This document shows, in pieces, positions 11,787-23,449 of a stretch of 64,000 nucleotides of DNA. The DNA lies in the NCBI GenBank assembly GCA_022385755.1, contig MU278374.1, positions 294,546 to 358,545 on the forward strand, given 5' to 3'. The stretch comes from Trametopsis cervina. Its lineage: Eukaryota; Basidiomycota; Agaricomycetes; Polyporales; Irpicaceae. The position numbers and the translations under genes are program-made. The notes under the pieces are model-generated. The model was not told where the DNA came from, ran no database searches, and saw nothing but the letters and a program-made list of their open reading frames with translations. The first letter of the stretch is position 1. Each line of letters opens with the position of its first letter.

Positions 11787-12509
11787 ACAGGTTGACGTCC
11801 ACATGGTGGAGAATTTGTAACAACAGCTGCCGACTCAGGTATTATCATCGTCTAAGAATACCCTTGTATGTGCACAGCACCGTACTGTTACTAACATTGC
11901 CTGCAAATTATATCTACGCTGAGCGTGGCATTCTACACTGTCCAGATACGGAGGTTACCGAGCCTTCACTTTCATGTCCGTTAGTGCGGATAGCTCTTTT
12001 CCAAATCCCCGTCCACGTGCGAGCTTACTTATATCGCTCGTATCATGGGATGTCAAACAACTCACCGCTTTCTTTGCCAGGTGTGCTTCTTGGCCTCTGA
12101 GAGCGTGTGATGTGCGTGCACGTCGCTGGCCGCACTGGGTCGCACAGCGCTTCCCTGCCAAATGTGCCTTCCCGCCGTGCAATGCGGCATATGCGTGTTA
12201 CGGCTATCTGCACAGCACCGCATCGCCATTGTTATCGGCCTTCGCCCCACGCCCATACACTACTCCGAACTTGACACACGGAGATCCTATACGCCTTCGC
12301 GTGGCGATGCCAATTCGTGCCTTCCATGGTCCACCAAGGTTGTGATTTAACGCTCATAAAGTTGCCACCTTACGTTGGTGGAACGCTATCAACACGTTCC
12401 CGTTGAGGTCACCATTGGTATAAGAGCGTTCGAGCACTTGACTTGTTATGCCCCTCACCTAGACATTCGTCGTTCGCCCTTCTTCCCCCTTCGTCGTGCA
12501 ACAGCAACC
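11787..12509. other. Intergenic region without recognised gene
   Basis: This stretch contains the 3' region of the mannosidase and the promoter of the MARVEL-like gene. Open frames around 11974-12345 have no plausible domain or splice consistency and look fortuitous. A pyrimidine-rich leader precedes the ATG at 12510. Confidence 0.5.
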
Positions 12510-13329
12510 ATGGGAGTTACCATCAACGGTATCCGTATTTTCTTGTATGTTCTTCTCGTAAGTGATTTCCATGACCGATAGCAGATATATTGACTAACTG
12601 AAACACGTCTGCATAGTGGCTATTCTCTGCAGTATTGTTGGGCTTGACTGCTGCTCGTATTCACTATACGTTGCACATTCCCTTGGGAGATCCGTTGAAC
12701 GGAGGAAATGATTTCTATGGTTAGCAAACAAGCCTCTACTTTATGTGCATGTCTCACGTACCACTATGCTAGACCCTATCGTTGCGGAGCTCATTGCCAC
12801 GTCTGCGCTGACGTTGCTGTACGTGCCTTGGATGTAAGTTCATCGCTCACATAGCCCACGCCTCCGAGTCGTGGTCGTTCCATTAAATGTTACCGTTACT
12901 GGCGTATATTTACACGTGTTTCTAGCATCCACGTCATTGCGAGGACCGCCGAGTACGGGTGGGTTTCCACCTTTGCAGGGGAGACCGTGGGTCTGTTTAT
13001 CCTCTTCGTCATGTGGCTTGTGGGTGCTGCCATTTCAACCGTGAGTACCTGGCGTGTTCTTCTCGTGGTAGCGGACATCTGACATATTCTCGCAGTCCAT
13101 CTGGGGTGATCTATCCTGGTGCCACCAATTCCAAGCATGCCGACTCCTCACCGCAATGGTCGCCTTTGCGTGGATGGGCTTCATCCTCATTTTCACACTC
13201 CTGCTTATCAGCCTCATGTTTGCCGTCGCGAACCGTGCATTCAGGCAGCCACTTCATGGGCGTTACGATCCTCGCGCGAGTGGGTATGGCCCAGGCATGG
13301 CACAACATCGTCTCTCCCATTTTGCCTGA
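12510..13329 (+). CDS. MARVEL-like four-helix membrane protein
   Basis: Five exons (12510-12557, 12617-12719, 12773-12833, 12926-13040, 13096-13329) give 186 residues. Four hydrophobic segments are visible: residues about 6-30 (F-L-Y-V-L-L-W-L-F-S-A-V-L-L-G-L), 51-70, 88-107 (V-G-L-F-I-L-F-V-M-W-L-V-G-A-A) and 126-147 (M-V-A-F-A-W-M-G-F-I-L-I-F-T-L). The motif W-C-H-Q-F-Q-A-C between helices 3 and 4 and the short basic C-terminal tail resemble fungal MARVEL-domain proteins, which occur in plasma-membrane domains and vesicle traffic. The topology is clear; the family assignment is by pattern and remains less certain. Confidence 0.8.
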
Positions 13330-13839
13330 ACGTTGGTGCAAGCTTCCCCAACCAAATGCGGACGCTAGATGACAAACGCTTTTGACTTTCACCTCTCATT
13401 GTGTTACGTTCGTTCACGAAATGTGTATACTACTCACCGTCCGTGTATCTGTAATATATTCTTTGCAGAGCAAATCCATCTGTCAAACTCGTTGTTCATA
13501 CTCTAGTGTTGCCTTGTCAGTAATAATATGAAGATGTTCCGCTCATTGAACCTCTGCTTAAGATTTCTGCGCACCAGGGCAAATACGCACAAACAAAGGC
13601 GGGATCCCGATTGCCGAGCCTGGAAGTATTTGCTTTGACTCACCCACAGTTACTGTGCGAGTACTCTGCCGCACGAGATCAGAGCCAAATGCAAGACCCA
13701 TTCTCACCACTCGCGCCTGAGCTCCCACATTCGTTATATATCACCGCGTAATTCCACCATGGCAGAAGCCGGAAACTGATTCTTCCCAGGCTGTTATCAG
13801 ATAATACTGTGGGGGTCCGCATTCAGTTCCGCCAGAAAC
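13330..13839. other. Intergenic region without recognised gene
   Basis: This is the 3' region of the MARVEL-like gene and the promoter of the diflavin reductase. The last 100 bp is AT-richer and includes a GTTATATATC stretch at 13734-13743 that could serve as a TATA element about 100 bp before the ATG. No coding exon is seen. Confidence 0.45.
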
Positions 13840-16108
13840 ATGACTATCCACCACCACGACTCTGAAGGGGAGGACGGAAGAGAGATCACCATTCTCTATG
13901 CCACGGAAACTGGCAATGCGCAAGATGTAGCAGAACGCCTCGCTCGGCTGTGTCGTCGTCTGCACTTCGACGTGCAGGTCGCCAGCTTGGATGAGTATGA
14001 AGCAGTGAGTGCCTACACTGTGGGCATGTACATCCTCTGACATTGTCTCCTAAGGATTCCCTCTTCTCCGTACACACTGTCATCTTTGTGATCGCTACCT
14101 CAGGCACAGGTCGCGAGCCACGCTCGATGACAGCTTTCTGGCTGTCCATCCTACGGTCAGACCTCCCTTCCGATTTGTTCGACCACCTAGATTTCGCCGT
14201 TTTTGGTCTAGGCGATACAGCATACGAGAAGTTCTGTTGGCCTGCAAAGCTGCTAGAGAGGCGGCTGCTCAGTCTCGGTGCGAACCAGCTCATCGAGAGA
14301 GGCGACGCGGACGACCAACATCAACTGGGGTAAATACATCCCCTGCGTCTTTCACTTCTGGACCGGAGTTCTCATATGCGTTGGATAATAGTATTGATGG
14401 GGCGCTTGACCCGTGGATAGAGAAGCTCTCAACGCAACTTCTGGTTACCTTCCCACTTCCTCCGGGCGTTGCAGTCCTGCCGGATGGAAAACCTTTGCCC
14501 CGTGTACACGTTGTAGAAGGTTATGATCCCTCAATAGCAGTGGGGAGGCTGTCTATCTCTGGAAAGCAAGACTATCTCACTGCAACGATTGCTCGCAACG
14601 ATAGGATAACAGCTCAGGACTGGTACCAGGACGTTCGACATTTTGACCTGGATTTCGATGAAGACCTAGAGTAAGTTACTTCTTGCGCATCAAAACCCCT
14701 GTGAATAATTCATACTTCGCCAGCTACAACGCAGGGGACATTGCCGTCATCCATCCACATGTTTCTGCTGAAGAAGTCGACTCGTTCTTGGCTGGCATGG
14801 GCTGGACTGACCAGGCGGATGACCTGTTCACAATCAAACATGTCCTCCCGGAGCAGTCCCTCCCTCCCCGAATGCCTAGTACAGTCTCTCTACGACTTCT
14901 CTTCACCCAATATCTAGACATCAACGCCGTACCTAGGAAGTCCTTCTTCGCACTTCTCCGCCATTTCACTACGGAGCAAATGGAAAGTGACAAGTTGGAC
15001 GAGTTCTTAATTGGCCCGTACGCAGCTGTGAGTATCCTCACTTCACATCTGGTGCATGTCCTTCATGTTTCTATTTCGGATAGGATGACCTCTTCGAGTA
15101 CTGTACAAGCGTACGCCGAAGCATTCGTGAGGTGCTGGAAGAGTTTAGGAGCGCTAAGATTCCTAGAGAGTATCTCTTTGATCTTTTCCCTGTTCTGCGC
15201 CCTAGGGAATTCTCAATCGCCAGCTCGGTCCGAGTACGTGCCCTGTGACGGAACATCTCATCCATCCACATTTCATTTACTTATAATCACTCACACAGCG
15301 CCATCCTCGTCGAATTCAACTGTGTGTAGCCATCGTCAGCTATCGAACCAAGCTCCGAGTAGTAAGACGTGGTGTTGCCACGACATACCTCGCTTCTCTC
15401 CAGCCAGGTACGTGCAATGTTTTTACACTCCATTTCATCTCTAACAGACAACACTTGTAGGTACCAAACTCGACATACGTCTTAAAAAGGGCTTCTTTAG
15501 ACTGCCTCAAGATCCGAGTACTCCTGTGATCTGCATAGGCCCCGGTACAGGTATTGCACCCGCACGCTCTATCATTGAGGAGAGGATAGCTTGGGGAGCC
15601 TATGGTAAGACAGCTTATACCTGTTGATCTATCGCTTAAACGAACTCGCCATTCTTCTCGTACAGACAATACGCTGTATCAAGGCTGCAGGTCCGCGAGC
15701 AAGGACCAGCACTATAAAGATGATTTCACCACGCTTGCTACAGAGAAGAACAAGGGCGGAAACAAGCTCGTGTATCGTGTTGCTTGCTCGCGAGACGGAC
15801 CACCTGGATTCGGACGCACATATGTTCAGCATCTCATTAGGGAGGACTCGGAAAGAATCTGGGACATAGTGGGAACAAGAAAAGGCTCTGTATATATATC
15901 GGGGTACGTTGTGTCTCTGATACTGCCTAAACGGGTGAGCTCAAGTCATGGATGCTCTGCTAGATCGTCGAACAAGATGCCTGCTGGTGTCAGAATAGTC
16001 ATTCAGGAAGCCATCGTCAAACATGGAGGGAAGGGAGAAGAAGAAGCGAAAGAGTTCGTCAATCAGATGGAGAGGGAAGGGAGATTGGTGGAAGATTGTT
16101 GGGATTAA
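13840..16108 (+). CDS. TAH18: NADPH-dependent diflavin reductase (Tah18 type)
   Basis: Nine exons (13840-14004, 14055-14329, 14392-14670, 14724-15027, 15084-15233, 15299-15407, 15461-15604, 15666-15903, 15964-16108) give 602 residues, the usual Tah18/NDOR1 size. Domains in order: flavodoxin/FMN ([14 protein letters not shown] near residue 18, [19 protein letters not shown]), a FAD-binding ferredoxin-reductase-like domain (R-E-F-S-I-A-S-S), and an NADPH domain ([10 protein letters not shown]). The chain ends in C-W-D, near the terminal Trp typical of the family. Tah18 passes electrons from NADPH to Dre2 in cytosolic Fe-S cluster assembly; this role is inferred from the full domain set. The short linker between FMN and FAD domains separates it from cytochrome P450 reductase. 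Its 3' end converges with the next gene, 166 bp apart. Confidence 0.93.
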
Positions 16109-16274
16109 GATTCATGATTGATTCTTGGGGGTATTCGTCGCAGTCGATCTCGCTATGGAATATAATCTTTGAATTCTATGATATTTGACGTGTCTACTCT
16201 ATTGTCTGGTGCCCATACATGCCTGTGTGTGAATTCGTCATGAACTGCCCCAAAATTCTAATACCCTGGAAATT

Positions 16275-17760
16275 CTATTGTGATACTGGCACTGATAAGA
16301 CGCTCTCAATCGCAGCGTGCATATCCTCTACGAAAGATTCCGCAAACGCATTATCAATCGCACCCACACCCCACGTATACGTGACGTTCATCGACCCAGA
16401 CGGCGAGCCCGACAAGTTCATCTTGATCACAGCCCCAAACAACCCGTCGTTCTGCCCCCAATACATGTCGTCCATCGTCCAGCTCGGCGCAGCACCATCA
16501 CCATCATCGCCCTTCCGCTCTGCTATCGCCTCTTTCGGCGTTGCGCCGATATTCGACAGCTCAAACGTCGTATCGCGTTTGTTCCCCATCTTGTCCAAGA
16601 AATACTTCTCGGCCATCCCGAGAGAGTATATGTACTTGATCGTCCCTATCACTTGTACGTCCTTCATATTCCTCCTGAGCGACTTCGTGAAGGCGGCTGC
16701 GGTCGTCCAGGGGAAGGACGTCTCTGTGAGCGGCCATGTCTGGGTGGAACGGGTGATGGGCGGGGAGGAGCGGTAAGTGGACACGAAGTCGACGATGGTG
16801 AGCGGACCGAGCCCTGCGAACCTGCGTAGGGAGATGGGGACGGTCGTGACGAACTTCTTGTACCGCTTCAAGGTGGCTTTATGCTCCGGTGCGGCCAGCA
16901 AATGGGACAACACGCGCGTAGCGAGAGTGTGCAAGAACCCTGTCGCCGTGCAGTCGTGCGCCCTGCAGAGCGCGAGGAGCGCACTGGACGTAGAAGGCGG
17001 CAGTGCGCGCATGCGCGTGACGACGCCGGGGTGTTTGACGGAGCCGACGGGGTTTCCTGTCCATGCTTTGTAGCCGCTCTGCCAGGAGCGAGGCGTGAAT
17101 GTCGAGTAGAGGATGCCGAAGAGGGTCTTGAGGGTGATGGAGACGTCCATGTGGTGTTCTATCGCGGGGAGGAGGGCGAGGTCTTTCGGGACTTGCACTA
17201 TACTAGATTCCTCCTCTGTTCCGTCCGCGGCAGGTACATGGTTGAGCGCGTCGCGAAAAGCGAGATGGAACGCGTGCGCGGCGGTACCGTCCCCGATAGC
17301 ATGATGCCACGAAAAGAGCACCGTTCTACCCCCATGTACGACGACGCGCCAGAGCGGCCTGCTCTTCTTATCCTGCACCGGCCTATCGAGCTCGGTGTTG
17401 AAGACCTCTTCAAGCGGCTTCGTATCATCTTCGGGGAACTCCACGACGTCGTTGAGGTCGATCGTGGGCAGACGCACGAAGGCCGGGTCTGCGTCGTGTG
17501 CACCGGATATTTGGACGCATAGGGCGGGGTGTAGGGGGAGGAGGCGATGGAGGGCGCGGAAAACCGTTGGGCGGTCGAGCGTGAGTGGGCCAGTGTAGGT
17601 TGCGCAGGAGACGAGGTAGTTGTCGCAGTCGACCTCACAGCGGGAGATGTGGTAGCGTTCTAAGAGGCCTGTGATGCGTTTGAGTAGGTTTATGAGGTGT
17701 GAATGGAGGGAGAGACGTACCTGCTTTTCGCAGGATCTCGGGAGAGGTTGGTTCGCTCAT
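16275..17760 (-). CDS. Alcohol acetyltransferase-like (condensation-fold) protein
   Basis: Two minus-strand exons (17721-17760, 16275-17668; intron 52 nt) give 477 residues beginning M-S-E-P-T-S-P-E-I-L. The catalytic motif H-H-A-I-G-D-G-T lies near residue 165 in L-F-S-W-H-H-A-I-G-D-G, matching the HxxxD of the acyl-CoA-dependent, condensation-like fold. The N-terminal R-Y-H-I-S-R-C-E-V-D-C-D-N-Y and the C-terminal V-T-Y-T-W-G-V-G fit the AATase group (alcohol O-acetyltransferase family). It probably moves an acyl group from acyl-CoA to an alcohol or amine; the substrate cannot be read from sequence. No membrane helix is evident. A trichothecene-type acyltransferase would be an alternative, but no cluster genes are nearby. 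Confidence 0.85.
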
Positions 17761-19251
17761 TTCTGCGGCTGAGTTACTACGCGTCTGACCGTGTGCTGAT
17801 GTCGTCGCTGTGCGGCAAAGGCGATCCTTTCACTGCAGGATAGGGAAGCGTCAGTGTCGAGTTCTCCTACAGCAGCGTGAAAGGGGACAGACTTATCGAG
17901 GCCCAGTCTGCAGGCCTGGTACTGCGGTTGCAGATGACTAGGGCACCATTGGGTAAGCAGAGTCCACCGTGTGCCCTGGCAGGTTTTGTCGTCGAGAACG
18001 CATACTGTAGTGGGGTTCAGGTTGGGCATCGCATGCCCGCCCACAGAATCCTTGAGCAAGTTCATACACGCATTGCTGGAAAACCCAATCATTCTGCTGG
18101 GTCGATTTACAGTTGCAAGTGCGAGTTTGGGACAAAGCTCTCGGACCGAGCCCCACCCAGCGCCTCCCGCGCGCCTCCAGGCAATCACCGCGCGGAGTTC
18201 GAACAGGAACATGAGGCATTTGTATGATTGGTCGGGCAAAATGCCTCACCGCTCTCTTACCCCTCCCTCCCCCTCGCCCCCTTCGCCTCAACCTCCACTT
18301 TCTCCCTCGTCCTCGTCCTCCACGTCTTTCCTCCCTCTCCTACTGGGATTTTTCTTGCTCTGGCGCGTTCGAGTGGGAGGATATCCTCACGAAACTCGAA
18401 CAGCGTACTGCTTCTCTCTCTTCTGCGCTGGTTTTTGACTTTGGCGCGACGATACTGGCTTCTCTAGGTTCTGGGGCTCACTTCTACTGGCACTCTAACT
18501 CTACCTCGTCTGCTCTCTCCCTGGTCTTGGGCTCTCATTCAACAAATGAATGCTCTCTGGCGACTCTCAACCTCACCACCTGCCCTTTCTGGCTCTCTTG
18601 ACGGCATCGTCTGGTCACAACGCCTCGTCACCTGTCTCTCTACCGCTCGTCTCTTTCTGGTGGCACAATTCGTATTCTCTCAAACGCCAGTCTAGCAACT
18701 CCCCAACATCGTCTCACTGTCTATGATTATCTGGAGGACCATCACGCGCATAGGACGGTGAGAGCGTACTGCTCACGAAACCCTCCCTATCGCGCCGCGC
18801 CGCATCCCCATCTCGTTCCCACCTGCAACAACCCGGAAACATCTTTCCTATCGTCTGACCATCGTACCGTACGATGCCGAGACGGAGCACATGTTCGTCG
18901 TCAGCGAGGAAGCGCAGGACTCGGGACTTTACTCGGGAACTTTGGGTTTCATGGACGTGTACCTCCGCTGGGCGGCCTCGTCCGCAGCAGCTGGCGGGGA
19001 GGTTAGAAGGGCGGTGAAGAGGTGTGGGAAGGCGGTGCGTGGGTTGTGTGGGGATGAAACAGGTTGAGGATTTCGGCGGCGGAGGGCGCGGCGACGGCAG
19101 CAGAAGCGAGAGGGCGGGCGCTTCTGGCTTGTGCACGAATGTTTGTTCTGCTTACGTAAGGTACGAGATTTAGTTCCACGTTTATCAGTCGTCCCTTCGT
19201 CTCCTCCCTCGAAACAAAGCAAAGCCCTCACCACACACACACATCCACGAC
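17761..19251. other. 1.5-kb region with coding-like but unassigned segments
   Basis: The left half (17761-18230) is the upstream region of the acetyltransferase. From about 18240 to 19067 several plus-strand segments read like protein: one around 18371-18430 (W-E-D-I-L-T-K-L-E-Q-R-T), one around 18628-18759 (Y-R-S-S-L-S-G-G-T-I-R-I-L-S-N-A, then L-T-V-Y-D-Y-L-E-D-H-H), and a last one ending at a TGA at 19065-19067 (E-H-M-F-V-V-S-E-E-A-Q-D-S-G-L-Y). They could be exons of one short-lived or decayed gene, but I could not build a convincing spliced model. The final 180 bp is the promoter of the copper transporter. Confidence 0.3.
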
Positions 19252-19989
19252 ATGGCCATATCACTATCGCTCCTCCTCACACTCTTCTGTGCTTCGCTCG
19301 CCATGGCGCACGACAATGGCATGGACATGTCGATGGACGGCTCGATGGCACTGCCCATGGGCCAGATGCTCCCCTACCTTCATTTCACGCCAGGCGATAT
19401 GCTGTGGTTCGTCGGCTGGGTCCCGCAGAGCGCGGGCGCAATGGTGGGGACGTGCATTGGGCTTTTTTTGCTGGGTATCGTTGAGCGGTGGATTGCGGCG
19501 TGTAGTGCGGTCATGTCGGCGCATTGGGCGCATCGGTGGGTGGTTTTGTTTCGTTGTCGCAGCTATAACTCATTAACTTTAATCTCACAGAGCTGAGGTT
19601 TTGCGCACGAATAGAGTCAACGCAAAGGGTCTGCCTACCTCGTCATCGTCAGGCAAATCTATACCGGAATCTCAGAGCTCGAACTCGAGCACGTCGACGA
19701 GAGCTGTATTGAGAGATGCAGTGACGATGCGGAGCGCACCGCCGTTCATCGCTTCGCATGATATCCTGCGCGGGGTGGTATATGCTGGCCGGTCGGCGTT
19801 GCAGTTCGCGTTCATGTTGGCTATCATGTACGTTCTTGCTGTCTCCCCACTCGTTCTTTGTTCTTCGTGTCGCTCATTGTTTGTCGTGCTGCTAGGACCT
19901 TCCAAGTGGGCTTCATACTCTCTATCGTCGTTGGACTTGGGGTGGGAGAGGTGCTGTTTGGGCGGTATATCAGTGCGGCCTCGCATTAA
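19252..19989 (+). CDS. Ctr-family copper transporter
   Basis: Three exons (19252-19535, 19591-19827, 19896-19989) give 204 residues. The start carries a hydrophobic leader (M-A-I-S-L-S-L-L-L-T-L-F-C-A) and then a Met-rich extracellular segment with M-D-M-S-M-D-G-S-M, the copper-binding signature. Three membrane helices follow: residues about 50-75, 140-160 (A-G-R-S-A-L-Q-F-A-F-M-L-A-I-M) and 173-195 (F-I-L-S-I-V-V-G-L-G-V-G-E). The M-L-A-I-M-T-F and G-F-x-x-x-x-x-x-G elements match helices 2 and 3 of Ctr trimers. A Ser-rich cytosolic loop lies between helices 1 and 2. Ctr proteins import Cu(I), which must first be reduced; the next gene downstream encodes such a reductase. There is no clear Cys-rich tail. 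Confidence 0.9.
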
Positions 19990-21012
19990 CACCAGCCGTA
20001 GATGAATTGGTTATGATTTTCATGTTCGTTGTACAATAGTATGCTTTGGGGACACGTTTGACGATTCGCTGCTGATTGTCCGATGACTTGTTGAGGTACG
20101 TTTGTGCCCATCTCCAGGGGTGCGGTTGTGCATGTATCGGAGTTTGGAAGTGATGTATACGTCGTAGCCGTGGACGATGTTGACTCAACCTCGCAGAGGT
20201 TCACTCATCAGACAGTTCGGCTGAGAGGACATGACAGCAAATACTACTTTTATTGCATTGCATTTCTGCATGCCAAAAAACATAGACGACTACAGTACAT
20301 ATTGTTCTACCACCCCTTCACCGCGCCCGCGCGTGCACATCACATCGCACATCGTAGTCTGCGGCGGGCACACATACAGTACGCCTAAACCGCATCGTTG
20401 CACACGGAGCAAGGCCAGGCGCTCATTCGGGGACGTCGGGTGTTGGGCGATATAGGCGAAAGGGCGGTGAGGTTGTGAGGCTTCGTGTTTGGGATGTTGG
20501 GTACGGGAAGGAGGATCGGTGACAATGGTGGTGAGAGCCGAGCAGACTCAGGAGGCTGCTGCGTAAGGACTCGTACACACTGTACACTACCAATGTATTT
20601 TCGTCTCGTCAGCGTCGAGTTGTTTCACTCGCGCGGAATGTTTCCATATGACCAAGGCTCAGTGAACGTGCTGCGTAGAAACTCCTGTGCCACCCCGTCC
20701 ATTACACATCGTACATTACACTCGCGAGCAATGTATTTTCGTCAAGTTGTTTCATTGCGCGCTGAACGACTGCGGGGGTCCCACACTCAAAAAGAGTTTT
20801 TTCACCCCTATTTGGTCCGCACAAATACCATTTAATGACCATATCCTCCTCCCGTCCAAGCTTGAGCCACCACCGTACCTCCTCCAATCCAGCCCTCCCT
20901 CTAGCCCGGTCGACGAGCTCAACGAGGGACTACACACATTAGAGGCTACGCACGCTAAGAGATTAAGAGGTTAAACACAAGACAGGCGAAGAGACGAAGA
21001 GAGGAAGTCAGG
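19990..21012. other. Intergenic region between Ctr and reductase genes
   Basis: No coding exon is recognised. The stretch contains a diverged direct repeat (20591-20636 and 20729-20762) sharing CAATGTATTTTCGTC and GTTGTTTCA blocks. Copper-responsive promoter sites might be expected here, given the neighbours, but I cannot identify one with confidence. Confidence 0.45.
20591..20762. repeat. Imperfect direct repeat upstream of the reductase
   Basis: The two copies (20591-20636 and 20729-20762) share CAATGTATTTTCGTC followed, after a gap of 0-11 nt, by (G/A)AGTTGTTTCA and a GCGCG-rich end. The copy at 20591 has an extra TCGTCAGCGTCG block. It may be the remains of a small duplication or a paired regulatory site. 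Confidence 0.55.
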
Positions 21013-23449
21013 ATGTCAGATTTCGGCGCGCCGCCTGTGATACCTATCGAGTTCCAGCAATACAAGTGAGTCCCCTCCTCCCCATCCCTGTCCCCTCCAC
21101 TTCCTTCCACCTCCTCCTCCCCACCTCCCTCACATACATCGTACACACACACACACAGCTAACAACTCGTACTCGCAGCTCATACATCGAAGACCCAATC
21201 TGGCAACGCCGCTTCACCCTCACCTGGACCTCCGTCCTCGCCCTCTCCGTCCTCCTGTCCCTCCCGCGCCTCTGGCGGGCTCTGAGGTCTGGACGGGCGT
21301 TCGTGGGCGTGTTTGGGGTTTCTGAGAGTTTTGGGGCGGGGTATGATGCGCTTCCCAGCGAGGAGGTGAGGAAGGGGAAGAGGGGAAAGGAGGAGAAGAG
21401 GGGGAAGGAGGAGAGGAGGGGATGGGAGAAGGAGAGGAGGAGGGGGGTGTTGGTGTATGTTGAGGCGGGGCTGGGGATGTTGAGGTGGACGCTTCCGGGG
21501 TTGGAGGTTGATCTTGGACAGAGTGCGTTCACTTCTTTCTTTGTGTGATGAGATGTGATGAGGGTGTGTGCTGATGCGCTTTGGTGTGTACAGTCCTCGT
21601 TATCGTAGGGTACCTCATAACAGTGATGGTCTGCCTCGCCAAGAACTCCCAACTAATCAGTAACCCAAACCGCGGAGGTGCGTACCCCTATACCATACCT
21701 CCCATCCCCAATCTGACGATCGCATGATCACACACAGGCTTCCTCGCCCTCGCCCAATTCCCCATAGTCTTCCTCTTCTCCACCAAATCCTCCCTGCTCT
21801 CCCTCCTCCTCGGCTCCAGTTCCTCCCCCTTCAGCTACACCCGCCTCAATTACCTACACCGCTGGGCCGGGCGCGGGCTCTTCATCTGCGCGGCCGTGCA
21901 CGGTGCATTATGGATACGCAATCATCTGCAGTACGGCCTCCCGATATTGGGGCAGCAGAAGGAGACGAGCGGGGTCGCGGCGTTTGCGGTGCTTTGTGTT
22001 GTTGTGCTGTCGTCGTTGAGGGCGCCGAGGAGGCTTTGGTACCAATTCTTCTTCGTTACCCAGTACGTACCTCCCCTCCTTCCCTCCCTCCTTCCCTCGC
22101 TCGAGTTTGTGTGGACGAGAACTGATGAGGACGTAGTGTGCTAGGGTTCGTAGCGTTCTTCATAACGGTGTGCTACCACACGACGTACGCCGCCCCGTGG
22201 ATACTCCCGCCGCTTGCGTTCTACGGGTTCGACCTCCTCATGCGCATGTTCCGGTATTGTGTGAAGGACGCGGTGCTCGTGCCTGTGGATGCGCAGATGA
22301 CGCTTGTACGTGCTTCCTTCTCTCTCCCCATCCACTCTCCCTTTCTCTGCCTAACATCTTTCATCCTGATTTGATTGAGCACGCCGCTGACGCTGACGCG
22401 CGTCGTAGATCCACATCCAAAACGTAACAACAGGCTGGACAGCCGGCCAACACGTCCGTCTGCGCGTCTTCTTCAACGGCAGGCTCTTCGAGTCGCACCC
22501 GCTCAGCATCCTCACCGCGCCCCCCTCAATCTCCTGCATCCCCTCGTCTTCAGCAGGAGTAGGGGCAGGGACGGGGACGATGACGCTGGCGGCGCGCGTG
22601 AGGGGCGATTGGACAAGGGCGTTGAATGTGTATGCGCGGGAGGAGCGCGATCGGCTCTGTTGTTCCCCTCCCTCTTCCAAATTCGGTGTCGAGTACCCCA
22701 CCACCGCAGGAGAAGATGGCGGGGAGGAGGGCGCCCAAGTACAAATAATGTTCGACGGCGCATACGGCGGGTGTTCGCTCGACCTCGGTGCGTACGAGAG
22801 CGTGCTGCTCGTCGCGGGCGGGTCGGGGGCGACGTTCACTATTGGGCTGTTGGATGATCTTGTGGGAAGGGTTGTTAGACGGGGCAGGGCGCAGGGGGAG
22901 AGGGTGAGGAGGGTGGAGTTCGTTTGGTGTGTTCGGTCGTTTGGTGAGCTCCCCTTCTTTTCCTCCACTCATTCTGGGTTTGGGAGAAAAGGCGAGGGCT
23001 GATGAAGGGGAACAGGCTCGATAGAATGGTTCACGCCGATGCTAATGGCGATCGCGCACCGCGCGGCGGAGTGCGCCACGCTCGACGTGCATTTCTCGAT
23101 ATATGTGACGTGTTTGTGTAACCCTGAGGCTGTACCGGCTATCCCGAACTCGGATGTGTTGGTCGCCAGACCATCCGTCGGGAAAATCTTACGACAACTC
23201 GTTACCGCTCCGTCCTCCTCCTCTCCTTCCCCCTCCTCAAATAAATTAGGAGAAGAGGACAACGACGCCGAGAAAGGCCAACCGGAGACGGGCCTACAAT
23301 GGACAGGCCTAGGAGGGGGTGTTGGGGTGTGCGCGAGCGGGCCTGAGGGGCTGATTAGGGAGGCGAGGAATGCGGTTGCGGGGCTTGGGGTGGGGAGGAC
23401 GGCGCGGTTGGGGGGTGTGGGGCTGCATACTGAGTTGTTTGCTATGTGA
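21013..23449 (+). CDS. Ferric/cupric reductase transmembrane component (FRE family)
   Basis: Seven exons (21013-21065, 21179-21522, 21594-21677, 21738-22062, 22137-22305, 22409-22943, 23016-23449) give 647 residues. After a first hydrophobic segment there is a very charged cytosolic loop (Lys, Arg, Glu, Gly) of about 30 residues. The ferric-reductase core then shows paired heme-ligand regions: H-R-W-A-G-R-G-L-F-I-C-A-A-V-H-G and T-H-V-L-G-F-V-A-F-F with V-C-Y-H-T-T-Y. A flavin-binding H-P-L-S-I-L-T and an NAD(P)H-binding L-L-V-A-G-G-S-G-A-T-F-T follow, then the C-terminal V-C-A-S-G-P-E-G-L. The family moves electrons from NADPH through FAD and heme to extracellular Fe(III) or Cu(II). A Ctr transporter directly upstream on the same strand makes copper reduction for uptake plausible. 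Confidence 0.92.
21368..21422 (+). repeat. 55-nt uninterrupted purine tract inside exon 2
   Basis: All 55 bases are A or G, followed after one T by 24 more purines. It encodes the Lys/Arg/Glu/Gly-rich cytosolic loop of the reductase. Such tracts can form triplex DNA and expand by slippage, so the loop length may vary between strains. Confidence 0.7.
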
